Source: Flavobacterium amniphilum (GTDB lineage Bacteria; Bacteroidota; Bacteroidia; Flavobacteriales; Flavobacteriaceae). From it: a DNA stretch of 64,000 bases. Under the pieces are notes generated by a model that did no database searches, was not told where the DNA came from, and saw nothing but the letters and a program-made list of their open reading frames with translations. The position numbers and the translations under genes are program-made. This document shows, in pieces, positions 5,300 to 14,403 of the stretch (position 1 is its first letter; each line of letters begins with the position of its first letter). The stretch is from positions 248,001 to 312,000 of the forward strand of contig NZ_JAMLJL010000002.1 of assembly GCF_023634845.1 (NCBI RefSeq), read 5' to 3'.

Positions 5300-7879
5300 T
5301 CAAAATAGAATTTTATCCAATTCCGGAAGATACGTTTCGCCAACCGGGATTTCATGATGCAATATGTAAACCGCTTTTTTACTTTTCTGTTCAATTTTAT
5401 CAATACGGATAATGAAGGAACGGTGTATTCTCAGAAATTCAAGCGGATCCTGAACCTGGGAGACAAAATCCCCTATTTTACCCCGCACCGTATAGGTTTT
5501 TAATTGGGTCACGATATCAACATAATTCCCGGAAGATTGCACAAATAAAATATCGGAAGTCTTGATACGGATTTCTTTTCCCGATTCTTTAAATGAAAAG
5601 TAATTGTCTTTCATTTTGATTTTCTTCAATAAGAGACGGAGTAATTCCCTTACGATGTCTTCGTTATACGTCAATACCCTGATTTTAAAGAAAAAATAAA
5701 TAACAACTCCCAATAAAGCCAGCATCAACCCAATAAACCAGAAAGTTTTCCAAAAAGGCTTGCTGATATGCACCGGAATGACAATGCTTTCATTGGAAAA
5801 ACTTCTGCCGTCGTCCATTACTTTTACCAAAAGCTTGTAATCACCGGGAGGAATGTAAGAATACGATAGTTTGCGTTCTTTGGTATTTCTCCAACTTTTA
5901 TCCAAACCTTCCAGTTTGTAACGGTATTCAATTTTTCCGTTACCGGTAAATGAAACTGCTTCCACACCAAAATCAAGCTGGTTTTCATCATATCCCAACG
6001 ATAATTTCTTTTCATTTCCGATTGCATAAAGCTTATTGTTTACTTTCAACTCTTTCAGCCGTAAAAAATAATGCTTTTGAAGTTGCATTTCTGCAAATTG
6101 CCGCTTCGATAATGAACATAAACCTTTTGATGTACCAATATAAATGCTATCCTTAATTATTTCCACATCCTTGATCTGATTGCTGATCAATCCGTTTGCC
6201 GTGGTGATGTAATCAACTTCATAGGTTGACGGGCCGGTAAAACGGATCCTATTCAAACCATAATTAGTACAGGCCCAAATCGTTTTGGAATCTTCAATAT
6301 AAACCTCGGTTACAATATCATCAGACAATCCCTTGCTCTTGTCAATGGCATAAGTCAGGCCAGTAACCAAATCATAAACAACGACACCTTTACCTAATGT
6401 CGCTGCATACAATACTTTATTGGTATACGAATAATCCAAATCATCTATTCGGTATTTCAGTAATGCTTTTTTTGTTGGAAACACTCTCCTGTTCTCCGAA
6501 ATTTTCAAACCGTCAATGGTTCCGAAATACGTTTTATTGCCAATCCGGGAAATATCATGAATTCTGAAGTTCATCGTATCGGCCACTCTTTTGTTATCCT
6601 TCCATACGGCATACAAACCGTACATCGACATGCTGAGCTCATTTGGGCTATCATCAGAAATCTTGGTCACCTGTGTATAAGTCCGGCTATACAGCTTATC
6701 ATTAAAGTACATTTCGCTTCCGTTACAGGAAACCATAATTTTATCTTTTTGGTAAAACTCAACAAAAGCAGGAAAATTGACTTCTGCCTTCCGGAGCATG
6801 GCAATGGGTTTTACCGGTTCTTTCTTATAAACATCTCCGTTATAAGTACCGATAAACAGATTATTCTTATCATCCTTCGTAAGCGACTGAATCACATTAT
6901 TCTGAATAACATACTTTCTGATTTTATTTGGCGGCAGATAATAGACTCCATAATCAGTGGTACTTATCCATAAACCCCCATAACAGTCTTTTATAAAATT
7001 GGAAACCGTTGCATGCGGTAAATACGAAGCGGTGCATTTTCCATTCAAATCATAAAACTTCAATCCGTTATTCCGGTAACCCACCCAAAAACCGGTACTG
7101 CCAATACTGCCTCCGGCAACCGGTACCGTTCTCCCGATTGGTACAACCAATGTTGGCTTATTCCGGTGGTAAACATGAACCATACTGTCGGCAATCATAA
7201 GCTTACTGTCTGATTGCAATGCTACCAATTGCCGCTGCACTCCGGTATATTTCGGGCGTATGAAATCTGATTTTACATTTGAGCAATAAACAATTCCTTC
7301 ATTTGAACCAATTTTAACAGTGTGCAGGTATTTTGAGTTGTTATAAAAAACATCATCATTTCTTTTATTATGCTTTCCATACGGGTAAGCATGCTCGGTA
7401 AGCTTTCCTTTTGCATCAATGGAAAAAAACATGGCGCCGCCGTTACAAAAATAAACTGTGCCGTTATTGGATACAATCAGTCTCTTTATGTATAAAGTTG
7501 ACTGCGAATACTTTTTAATATAAGCATCTATAACATGGTTATACTTAAAAGGGACAAAGCGGTTGGTACCGTTTTCAAAATAAAATATCTTCTTATTAAA
7601 TGTACTGCACCACACCTGCCCGTTTTGCTGCGGAAAGAAATCAAAAATGGTAATATCGGTTAAACCGTCTTTGGGTGCATACTTTTTAAACTCATATCCG
7701 TTGTATTGGCACAAACCTCTGTCAGTGGCAAACCAGACAGAACCGTTTTTATCCTGGAACACATCATATACTTCATTACTGGGAAGGCCTTCTTCGGTAG
7801 TGAAGTTTATAAAATCCTGTGCAGATATATCAAAAAAAACAAATAGAAAAAGAAAAGACAAAAAGTAGTTTAATTTCAT
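5300..7879 (-). CDS. Two-component-regulator-propeller protein with LytTR DNA-binding domain
   Basis: 859 residues with a signal peptide (about 1-20). Two groups of propeller repeats follow (motifs such as SNEVYDVFQDKNGSVWFATD and GLSDDIVTEVYIEDSKTIWA). Next come a Y_Y_Y-type beta-sandwich (about 625-705), one membrane helix (about 716-738) and a C-terminal LytTR domain (about 755-859, containing SSGNYVDIVT and FLRIHRSFII). The design resembles hybrid two-component sensors, but a DNA-binding domain sits directly on the cytoplasmic side where a kinase would be expected. It therefore probably binds DNA at the membrane in response to a periplasmic ligand. No kinase, receiver or SusC/D pair is adjacent, so the target is unknown. 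Confidence 0.9.
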   Translation of the reverse strand: MKLNYFLSFLFLFVFFDISAQDFINFTTEEGLPSNEVYDVFQDKNGSVWFATDRGLCQYNGYEFKKYAPKDGLTDITIFDFFPQQNGQVWCSTFNKKIFYFENGTNRFVPFKYNHVIDAYIKKYSQSTLYIKRLIVSNNGTVYFCNGGAMFFSIDAKGKLTEHAYPYGKHNKRNDDVFYNNSKYLHTVKIGSNEGIVYCSNVKSDFIRPKYTGVQRQLVALQSDSKLMIADSMVHVYHRNKPTLVVPIGRTVPVAGGSIGSTGFWVGYRNNGLKFYDLNGKCTASYLPHATVSNFIKDCYGGLWISTTDYGVYYLPPNKIRKYVIQNNVIQSLTKDDKNNLFIGTYNGDVYKKEPVKPIAMLRKAEVNFPAFVEFYQKDKIMVSCNGSEMYFNDKLYSRTYTQVTKISDDSPNELSMSMYGLYAVWKDNKRVADTMNFRIHDISRIGNKTYFGTIDGLKISENRRVFPTKKALLKYRIDDLDYSYTNKVLYAATLGKGVVVYDLVTGLTYAIDKSKGLSDDIVTEVYIEDSKTIWACTNYGLNRIRFTGPSTYEVDYITTANGLISNQIKDVEIIKDSIYIGTSKGLCSLSKRQFAEMQLQKHYFLRLKELKVNNKLYAIGNEKKLSLGYDENQLDFGVEAVSFTGNGKIEYRYKLEGLDKSWRNTKERKLSYSYIPPGDYKLLVKVMDDGRSFSNESIVIPVHISKPFWKTFWFIGLMLALLGVVIYFFFKIRVLTYNEDIVRELLRLLLKKIKMKDNYFSFKESGKEIRIKTSDILFVQSSGNYVDIVTQLKTYTVRGKIGDFVSQVQDPLEFLRIHRSFIIRIDKIEQKSKKAVYILHHEIPVGETYLPELDKILF

Positions 7880-8050
7880 AGTGGTTGGGGCTTTAAGAAA
7901 TTTAATATGTCATTCAGTAATTTCAGCTAAAGGCTTCCAAAAATAATAATAAAAATCTTACACTGACTTTTGTTTCTAAAAGCATCAGAACTTCTATTTT
8001 TCTGACAACCAAAGCTTCATGGATGCAATTTTCTCAAATATGCAATTCTG

Positions 8051-8081
8051 TTGCGCAGGATAAAAAGTATTGCTACATTTG
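8051..8081 (+). promoter_or_regulatory. Bacteroidota-type promoter for the HD-family gene
   Basis: TTG (8051-8053), 20 nt, then TACATTTG (8074-8081) match the -33/-7 consensus. The predicted start near 8088 leaves a leader of only about 8 nt before ATG 8096. This argues against the upstream in-frame TTG at 8051 as a start codon. Confidence 0.7.
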
Positions 8082-8095
8082 GTAAAATTACCGGC

Positions 8096-8713
8096 ATGGA
8101 CCTACAGAAATTATTTTCCGAATTACTGCTCAAAATTGGTTTTCCGGAAGAAACTATCGAAATCAGATGGAACCAACTCGTGAAAGCCTATTCACAGAAG
8201 TCAAGAAAGTACCACAATCTGACGCATTTGGAAGAAATGATTGCCGCTTTTCAACTCTATTTTGACCAATTGACTTTTCCGGATGAAGTACTCTACGCTA
8301 TTTTCTATCATGATTATGTATACAAAAGCACCCGGAAGGATAACGAATTGAAAAGTGCAGAATTTGCTGTCCAAATTTTACCTGCCAACTCTAACACAGT
8401 AAACACAGAGCGGATATTCAACTTAATCATGGCTACCAAAGACCACCACGGCAATGAAAACAATGACCAAAAGTGGCTGATTGATTTTGACTTGAGGATT
8501 TTAGCCAAAGAATGGGATGATTATTATATCTATGTAAACCAAATCAGGAAAGAATACAGTATCTATCCCGATATTCTTTACAAACCCGGACGCCGGAAAG
8601 CAATGGAACACTTTCTGGAAAACGAATTCATTTACCAAACCAATACATTCAGGGAACTATATGAAACGAAAGCCCGTGAGAATATTTTATCCGAAATTGA
8701 ATTACTTAAGTAA
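8096..8713 (+). CDS. Predicted metal-dependent HD-superfamily hydrolase (COG4339-like)
   Basis: About 205 residues, starting MDLQKLFSELLLKIGF. It carries the metal-site pattern of this family: YHNLTHLEEM (about 42-51), FYHDYVY (about 77-83) and KDHHGN with a later DFD (about 122-140). The family is cytoplasmic, and the true substrate is unestablished (it is often misnamed an NMDA receptor subunit in databases). ATG 8096 is preferred because the promoter lies just upstream. It is followed after 52 nt by a WYL regulator on the same strand, and the two may form a small operon. Confidence 0.8.
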   Translation: MDLQKLFSELLLKIGFPEETIEIRWNQLVKAYSQKSRKYHNLTHLEEMIAAFQLYFDQLTFPDEVLYAIFYHDYVYKSTRKDNELKSAEFAVQILPANSNTVNTERIFNLIMATKDHHGNENNDQKWLIDFDLRILAKEWDDYYIYVNQIRKEYSIYPDILYKPGRRKAMEHFLENEFIYQTNTFRELYETKARENILSEIELLK

Positions 8714-8765
8714 TTAGTTCTCAGCATTCCATAAACAATAAACAACAAACTCATAACTCTAACCC

Positions 8766-9797
8766 GTGGCTCAAAATAAAAACGCACTCATCCGTTACAA
8801 GACAATAGATAAATGTCTTCAAAACCATTACCGTACCTGGACATTAGAGGATTTAATCGAAGCCTGTTCCGATGCATTGTACGAATATGAAGGAAAAGAA
8901 TCTCCGGTAAGCAAGCGTACTGTCCAATTGGATATCCAAATGATGCGCAGTGAAAAACTGGGATACAATGCTCCTATTGTGGTGTATGACAAGAAGTTTT
9001 ATAAGTATGATGAAGAAGATTTTTCAATTACCGATATTCCCTTGACCGAAACTGATATCAATGTTTTAACCGAAACGGTTTCAATGCTGAAGCAGTTTAA
9101 GGATTTCTCTCTTTTCAGCGATGTTTCCGATATACTTCAACGGTTGGAAGATAAGGTATATGCCGAGAAATCCCATACCCAGCCGGTTATCCATCTGGAT
9201 AAAAACGATAAACTCAAAGGATTGCATTTTTCAGATGAGATTTATCAGGCCATTATCAAGAAAGTGGCATTGGTTATTACGTATAAATCTTTCAAATCCA
9301 AACAGGAACAGGTATTTACTTTTCATCCTTTCATTTTGAAGGAATACAATAACCGTTGGTTTGTCATTGGGAAGAAAAAAGGAAGCCAACCTATATCAAA
9401 TTTAGCTTTGGACCGTATTGTTTCAATCGATTATGATTTCAGTATTCCGTATCTGGAGGAAGATTTCAATCCGGAAGAATATTATAAAAATGTAATTGGT
9501 GTTACGGTTAATGAAGGGCTAAGACCGGATCGTATCGAAATTAAAATTGATGCAAACAATGCTCCTTATGTACTCACAAAACCCTTTCACAGTTCCCAAC
9601 GGTTGATACAAACCAATGAAGACGGAAGCATCATTATTAATGTATTTCTTATCATCAATTATGAATTTGAACGCTTATTGCTTGGTTTCGGTGCCAGTTT
9701 AGAAGTAATAAAACCCAACTATTTCAGGAAACGGATCAAGAAAATCATTACCGGAGCGGCAGCGATTTATGCAGATGAGGAGTCTACTGAAAAATAG
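8766..9797 (+). CDS. WYL-domain transcriptional regulator
   Basis: 343 residues starting at GTG 8766 (MAQNKNALIRYKTIDKCL). The N-terminus is a winged-helix region (about 1-80, containing VSKRTVQLDIQMMR). The WYL domain is at about 150-240 (YKSFKSKQEQVFTFHPFILKE followed by NNRWFVIGKK and LALDRIVSI), then the C-terminal WCX region. WYL regulators sense ligands, often nucleic acids or nucleotides. Several are tied to DNA damage, RNA repair and phage defence. In this window it is the only such regulator, about 5.6 kb from the Ro60 locus, so a link is only a guess. Confidence 0.9.
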   Translation: MAQNKNALIRYKTIDKCLQNHYRTWTLEDLIEACSDALYEYEGKESPVSKRTVQLDIQMMRSEKLGYNAPIVVYDKKFYKYDEEDFSITDIPLTETDINVLTETVSMLKQFKDFSLFSDVSDILQRLEDKVYAEKSHTQPVIHLDKNDKLKGLHFSDEIYQAIIKKVALVITYKSFKSKQEQVFTFHPFILKEYNNRWFVIGKKKGSQPISNLALDRIVSIDYDFSIPYLEEDFNPEEYYKNVIGVTVNEGLRPDRIEIKIDANNAPYVLTKPFHSSQRLIQTNEDGSIIINVFLIINYEFERLLLGFGASLEVIKPNYFRKRIKKIITGAAAIYADEESTEK

Positions 9798-9798
9798 A

Positions 9799-10608
9799 TT
9801 AATTCAATGAGAACACTATACTTATAGGGATATGGTCCGATATTTTACGTGCCTCTTCCAAGGTTTGGAACTTTTTATAAAAATGTATTGCCTGTTTATT
9901 GATTAAATTGGTTTTTTGTGCCTTATACCAAATATTATCAAACTCGGAAGCCAGACAATTATCATTTTGACAAGTTTTTTTCAGTGAAGTCTTTTGATTA
10001 CGGAATGCTGATGTATACCCCATACTTTTTAAAGGTGTAAACACTGAATGCGACTGCGGACAATTAAAATCGCCTACAAATAAAAGGTTCAGATCAGGAT
10101 ATAATGATGGAAGGTTTTTAAAGTATTTAATCTCTGTCTCCGGCTGTTTACTTTTGGTAATGGCATGAAAATTAGCCAGTGTAAATTCCTTAGTTCCTGA
10201 TTTAAATGTCGCATAAAATGGTTCTCTGTCAATTAATGTCTGGTATTTCTTTTCCAGCCACGGAGCGCCTTTAAGTTTAAGCAAACTGGTCTTCCATAAA
10301 AAAGCGTACCGCTCTGTTTTATAAGAGCTTCCTGTTGTGGGGTTACTCACAACATAATCCCATTTTGAACCTTTACGGTTAAGTGCTTCAGCTAATTTCG
10401 CCACAGCTTGGGCACCTCCATATCCAGCCACCACTTCCTGCAAAGCCACAACATCGAAATCTTTTAACGTAGTCGCCATAAATTCGATGTCCTGATCGGA
10501 TTTTGATTTTCCAATATTTTCAATATTCCAGGAACATAATTTTATTTGGGCTGTCACTGAATTCAGAAACAATAAAATTATTACTAAGTAGGTATAAAAA
10601 CGGGACAT
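9799..10608 (-). CDS. Secreted endonuclease/exonuclease/phosphatase (DNase I-like) family protein
   Basis: 269 residues with a signal peptide (about 1-20, MSRFYTYLVIILLFLNSVTA). EEP catalytic motifs are visible: KLCSWNIEN (N-terminal Asn), VVALQEVV (metal-binding Glu near 57), FVGDFNCPQ (Asp-x-Asn near 178), and a C-terminal SDHIPISI (Asp-His pair near 259). It is likely a periplasmic or extracellular metal-dependent nuclease. It ends 1 nt from the convergent WYL gene. A small Cys-rich gene lies 14 nt upstream in the same orientation, suggesting an operon. Confidence 0.88.
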   Translation of the reverse strand: MSRFYTYLVIILLFLNSVTAQIKLCSWNIENIGKSKSDQDIEFMATTLKDFDVVALQEVVAGYGGAQAVAKLAEALNRKGSKWDYVVSNPTTGSSYKTERYAFLWKTSLLKLKGAPWLEKKYQTLIDREPFYATFKSGTKEFTLANFHAITKSKQPETEIKYFKNLPSLYPDLNLLFVGDFNCPQSHSVFTPLKSMGYTSAFRNQKTSLKKTCQNDNCLASEFDNIWYKAQKTNLINKQAIHFYKKFQTLEEARKISDHIPISIVFSLN

Positions 10609-10622
10609 TCTTTTGTATCTCT

Positions 10623-10829
10623 TTAATCTTCCCAGTGGCAGAGTGTCAAACCAAATTGACGGGCTTCTTCTACTGTTACTTTTTTAATCACATGCTTACA
10701 GGAACTTAAACCTCTGCAATACTCCTTGTAATGGTATCGGGTAGCTCCTTTTGAAAAACAAATATACACTTTATCATCCGGAGAATGAGTAGTACAACAC
10801 AAGAAGAAGATAATACTGATTAGTTTCAT
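10623..10829 (-). CDS. Small secreted Cys/His-rich protein, unknown function
   Basis: 68 residues with a short signal sequence (MKLISIIFFLCC), possibly a lipoprotein. The conserved-looking pattern is VYICFSKGATRYHYKEYCRG, then SSCKHVIKKV and LTLCHWED. The regular Cys/His spacing suggests a disulfide-bonded or metal-binding mini-domain. It is followed 14 nt later by the secreted nuclease and probably shares its transcript. I recognise the look of a recurrent Bacteroidota small protein but not its function. Confidence 0.7.
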   Translation of the reverse strand: MKLISIIFFLCCTTHSPDDKVYICFSKGATRYHYKEYCRGLSSCKHVIKKVTVEEARQFGLTLCHWED

Positions 10830-10863
10830 GGTATTTGAATTTTAAAGCATTCCTGAATAAACA

Positions 10864-11274
10864 CTATTCTGTTTTCAAGGTATACTTGATTCCTTTTTTA
10901 TCTTTGCCCTTCAATAAATCATAACCTGTCCATTCGACCTCTACATCAAATGCTTTTCCTGTAGAGTCAATAAGCATTCCGGCCCCGTACTTCCCTTTTA
11001 CGATAACATTCCCTTTTACATTATTCCCCAGACTGTCGGTCCCCACAACATCATAATTGTATTCATAATCGTTATAAGATCCAGTCCTGTATTCATATTT
11101 CCGTTCCGGATTCTTGTGATAAGTTTGCGCCTCTTCGGGTGTTATCGTCTTGATGTCCTCCGGGAGGATTTTATTGACAAACGTTGCTATTTTTTCTTTA
11201 GGTTTTGGTGCTTCGTCCTTACAGCTAACAAAAAGTACCCCAAAGAAAGATACAAAAAATAGTTTTTTAATCAT
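10864..11274 (-). CDS. Hypothetical lipoprotein
   Basis: 136 residues with a lipoprotein signal (MIKKLFFVSFFGVLFVSC, Cys at 18). The mature part holds a mid-region with alternating YEYRTGSYNDYEYNYDVVGTD and a VEVEWTGYDLLKGKD stretch, probably a small beta-rich domain. Probably periplasmic. The family is not recognised. Confidence 0.7.
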   Translation of the reverse strand: MIKKLFFVSFFGVLFVSCKDEAPKPKEKIATFVNKILPEDIKTITPEEAQTYHKNPERKYEYRTGSYNDYEYNYDVVGTDSLGNNVKGNVIVKGKYGAGMLIDSTGKAFDVEVEWTGYDLLKGKDKKGIKYTLKTE

Positions 11275-11343
11275 AAGCGTTTTTTTTATTTAAAGTTAGT
11301 GATGCAATGGATGCTTGTTTTACGGGAAACAGTAAATAGAATA

Positions 11344-12483
11344 TTATTCAGAATCAAAATTTACAGGAATTTTAGTTGTTTTAATAATAGGTTCCTTTAA
11401 AATTTTCTTTTCATATATTGGGGTAATTTTATATTCTGTATATTTTTCATCTTTAAATTTTTTATGTTCAACTATAGCAGATACTTTAATGTTAGCATCA
11501 ATTCCCTGCATGAGATTATCATTACTCAGAACTATATAGTATTTACCTTGCAAAACATTTTGATTAGTAAAGCTTTTATATCCCCCAATTCCTTTTCCAA
11601 AATCAAATCCTCTATATTGCTTCCCGGAAAAAAATAAATCCTTATTTGTTTCATCAACCAAACCGTAAGCAACATCTTCTCCAGTAGAAGGCAACGCTAA
11701 ATCGGTTACTGCTCCTAAAGCTAAAGCTCCCAATGGGGACGTTGTTAGTCCGGCAATACTTTTTACTGTAGTTGAAATTGTCCTTTGATTATTCTTCCAA
11801 GCAATATTTGATTCTTCATTTACACCAACCCAGTATGCCCATGCAATGACATTTTTAGATTCATAATTTGTCAGAGTATTATTTGGTAAAGTAAAAAAAA
11901 CTGCCGTTTTATTGCCGTTTTCATTAGTTGTTGAATGAACTCTCTGAACTTTGTCAAGGATTATTTCTTCTCTTATTTCTTCAGAAGCCAATACTTTTCT
12001 TATACCGGGAATTTTAATACTGTCCTGTTTTATTAAAATATTTTCAGTATAAACATTCCAAGTTGTATCCTGCTTAACTATCCATTTGATTGCTGTATTA
12101 AAGTTTATAAATTTTTCTTCTTTTGGAATGCGTTGAATTTTAATCTTACATATTCTTCCTGAAAGTGCACTATTGTAAAACTTAAACCTGTAAATAGATT
12201 TCTCATCAACGTTAAATACTTTGTTTTCAATTTTTTTTGCTTTAAAATCCGAAAACTTCAAAGTTCCTGGAAAATCCAAAATATGTAGTTCCTTTAATTC
12301 TTTACCGTTTACTTCATTAAAATTGAAGACAATTTGATCTCCTTGAGCAAAGCCGTAAATCAATTCTGTTTCGCTGAGAGCACCTATTTTAATTGTTTGT
12401 TCGGTAACATCTATCGGTGTTTGGGAAGAAACCAAACTCGAAATCAATACTGAAAAAATTGCTGAAAATAATTTTCTGTTCAT
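11344..12483 (-). CDS. Hypothetical secreted protein
   Basis: 379 residues with a signal peptide (MNRKLFSAIFSVLISSLVSS). The rest looks beta-rich with no catalytic motif I can name. One segment (about 230-265) is Gly/Ala/Thr-rich (SIAGLTTSPLGALALGAVTD). It starts 5 nt after the potassium-channel gene in the same orientation, so the two are probably cotranscribed. Base composition is AT-rich relative to neighbours upstream of 11.3 kb. Confidence 0.65.
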   Translation of the reverse strand: MNRKLFSAIFSVLISSLVSSQTPIDVTEQTIKIGALSETELIYGFAQGDQIVFNFNEVNGKELKELHILDFPGTLKFSDFKAKKIENKVFNVDEKSIYRFKFYNSALSGRICKIKIQRIPKEEKFINFNTAIKWIVKQDTTWNVYTENILIKQDSIKIPGIRKVLASEEIREEIILDKVQRVHSTTNENGNKTAVFFTLPNNTLTNYESKNVIAWAYWVGVNEESNIAWKNNQRTISTTVKSIAGLTTSPLGALALGAVTDLALPSTGEDVAYGLVDETNKDLFFSGKQYRGFDFGKGIGGYKSFTNQNVLQGKYYIVLSNDNLMQGIDANIKVSAIVEHKKFKDEKYTEYKITPIYEKKILKEPIIKTTKIPVNFDSE

Positions 12484-12488
12484 AAAAC

Positions 12489-13172
12489 CTAATCAATTTT
12501 ATTATTATCATTCTTATTTGATTCAACAAGAAACCAAGAAGAAGCATAAGCAGTGAAAGTGCCAAAAAGTCCGACACCCCCGGTCATTAATATTATTGCA
12601 ATAAGTCTGCCTTCAGTAGTTACCGGATATTTATCTCCATAACCAACAGTTGTTATGGTAACATAAGCCCACCAAATTGCATCCTCAGCAGTTTTAATGT
12701 TGCTTTGAGAGTCTCTTTCAACTTGTAAAATGGCAATAGATGAGAATATAATAAGCATAATGGCAATAATACTTACTGATGTAAAAGTGCTTTGAGCTTT
12801 GTTTTTAAAAACATGGCTCACAATATTCTTTGTAGAGCGAAAAGCTTTTAATATTCTTAACAATCTTATAAGCCGCAGTATTCTACCAACTCTGACATAA
12901 TCAATAACTGGAATAATCGAAATTAAATCAATCCACCCCCAATACATAAAACGCAATTTATTGGGAGCCTTTCTAAAATGAATAATGAAGTCAATTAAGA
13001 AAATCACACAAACTGCATTGTCTATAAAATTTAGTAACCTTGATGTTTCGGCAGGAAGAGTGAAAATTGCATCTGCAAAAAATGATCCTAAAATATAAAT
13101 TGATAAAACCAGTATAACTATATTGAAAGGGGTTAATTTTTCTTCTTGGGTTTGTGACTGTGATTTAGGCAT
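12489..13172 (-). CDS. Voltage-gated potassium-channel-like protein
   Basis: 227 residues. Helices S1-S3 span about 15-95. An S4-like arginine-repeat segment follows (RVGRILRLIRLLRILKAFRS, about 94-113), then S5, a pore loop with the K+ selectivity filter TTVGYGD (about 171-177), and S6. There is no cytoplasmic RCK domain. The subunit is expected to tetramerise in the inner membrane. It is the first gene of a probable two-gene operon with the secreted protein at 11344. Confidence 0.9.
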   Translation of the reverse strand: MPKSQSQTQEEKLTPFNIVILVLSIYILGSFFADAIFTLPAETSRLLNFIDNAVCVIFLIDFIIHFRKAPNKLRFMYWGWIDLISIIPVIDYVRVGRILRLIRLLRILKAFRSTKNIVSHVFKNKAQSTFTSVSIIAIMLIIFSSIAILQVERDSQSNIKTAEDAIWWAYVTITTVGYGDKYPVTTEGRLIAIILMTGGVGLFGTFTAYASSWFLVESNKNDNNKID

Positions 13173-13518
13173 ATTTGATAAATTAATTCAGTAAAAAAAT
13201 TTTAAGCTTGCAAAATAAGAGTAATACCCCTCTATATTACTTATTATTAACATATTAAATTTTAATAATGCCATGACTTAGAAAGGTCAGTTTCTTTAAT
13301 AAACGTGTCAGATAGTGCGAAAACATATTTATGATCTGTAATAATAAAACTAAAAGAATTTATTCCTTAACGATTCACCATAATTACTTGTATTAAGTAA
13401 GTATAATTACTTAATTTTTGGTTTTCCTTTCTTAATTTGTCTATACAAATAGAGCTACGTTTATTTAACTATTATTTACACATTTAAAAGAAGCTGTAAT
13501 TAAACAGCTTCTTTCTAA
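13173..13518. other. Intergenic interval with AT-only dyad and a stem-loop
   Basis: ATTAAGTAA (13392-13400) and TTACTTAAT (13407-13415) form a perfect 9-bp dyad with a 6-nt loop, a possible operator or weak terminator. A second hairpin, AAAGAAGCTGT/ACAGCTTCTTT at 13487-13514, is the likely terminator of the small gene that ends at 13519. I see no coding frame here. Confidence 0.5.
13487..13514 (-). terminator. Terminator of the DUF3606 gene
   Basis: A perfect 11-bp stem (AAAGAAGCTGT/ACAGCTTCTTT) with a 6-nt loop lies 4 nt past the stop codon of the gene at 13519-13695. The T-run is short. Confidence 0.6.
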
Positions 13519-13695
13519 TTACTTCCCTAAATACGTTGCAACTGCTGAAGCTGAAACTCCCACAGCTTTTACAGCTGCTAAAAGTTGTTCTTTTGTTACA
13601 CCCCATTTATTACACCAATACGCAACTTCCCAGCTTTCGTGAATATTCACTTTTGAAGCGTCCTGTGGGATTTTTTTACTTAAATCATCTGACAT
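13519..13695 (-). CDS. DUF3606 domain small protein
   Basis: 58 residues, starting MSDDLSKKIPQDASKVNIHE, then a helix with SWEVAYWCNKWGVTKEQLLAAV and a C-terminal VSASAVATYLGK. This matches the small DUF3606 family throughout (VNV.E.WEV.YW...GVT...L..AV..VG.....V...LG). The family is cytoplasmic, and its function is not established. It has its own terminator and no close partners. Confidence 0.85.
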   Translation of the reverse strand: MSDDLSKKIPQDASKVNIHESWEVAYWCNKWGVTKEQLLAAVKAVGVSASAVATYLGK

Positions 13696-13848
13696 AATTA
13701 TATAATTTTAATATTATTCGATTTATATCCACACTCATTTTGAATCAATAGTTTTAACCATAACAAAATTGAGTAATAGCACCTTACCCATATATAAATC
13801 TTAACTTACTTCTAATTTATACTTTTGACGGGCTAAAAACTATATTCG

Positions 13849-14052
13849 CTAACTAGTGTGACAAGCATTACAGCATGTCTTACATCCATTTGATTTTGGA
13901 TACGTTTTCTTAGCTTCTGCAACTGCATCTTTGCAGTTTGAATAACTGCCTAAATATTTTCTATTTGATTCACTTGGCAAATAGATACAATTCTCTGTAT
14001 GCACTTCATGATCTCCATTAGATTGTGCATTTTTGTTTACGTAGTACTTCAT
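13849..14052 (-). CDS. Small Cys-rich protein, unknown function
   Basis: 67 residues, MKYYVNKNAQSNGDHEVHTE at the start and a C-terminal cluster GCKTCCNACHTS. Five Cys and several His suggest a metal or redox role. There is no signal peptide. It lies 26 nt downstream of the frameshifted gene on the same strand and may end that operon. Confidence 0.7.
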   Translation of the reverse strand: MKYYVNKNAQSNGDHEVHTENCIYLPSESNRKYLGSYSNCKDAVAEAKKTYPKSNGCKTCCNACHTS

Positions 14053-14078
14053 AATATTAATTTGTTATTTAAAAATTC

Positions 14079-14403
14079 TTAATTCAAAGGTATTCCTGCA
14101 TTTTTTGCTTCTTCTTTTTCAATTGCTTTCCACTTGTTGTAATTCAATTCGTCCTTAGCCTGCAGGTAGGCCGCCGCAACAAGTCCGGCATGCACATAAG
14201 CATCCATTGTATTCCCGCTTTTTTTTAGCAATTTCATATTGTCTCTCACTATCCAATGCGACTTGGTTTTCTATTTTTTGCATGTCATTAGCGACCTGCT
14301 TTTCCATACCTCCTCCAAAGAAGAAATACAACAATCCTATTGCAAAAATTAAACTGATAATTCCTTTTACGCTTTTACTCATCTTTTTTTTATCTAAAAT
14401 CAT
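14079..14403 (-). pseudogene. Small membrane-anchored protein gene, frameshifted at an A8 tract
   Basis: The N-terminal frame (start 14403, or ATG 14382: MSKSVKGIISLIFAIGLLYF) encodes one membrane helix and reads through QYEIAKKK. It then becomes Cys-rich nonsense and stops at 14155. With one A fewer in the eight-base A-tract (T8 at 14219-14226 on the plus strand) the frame continues as AKKSGNTMDAYVHAGLVAAA and on to AKNAGIPLN, stopping at 14079. That continuation has a regular helical pattern and fits the neighbours. So this is a mutation, a sequencing error, or a slippage site. Confidence 0.7.

Noticed and set aside
8766..9797. WYL regulator as the proven controller of the Ro60/Y-RNA locus
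   Set aside because: WYL proteins are plausible for such systems, but the gene is about 5.6 kb away and its own upstream region lacks the 19-bp dyad. Kept only as a candidate.
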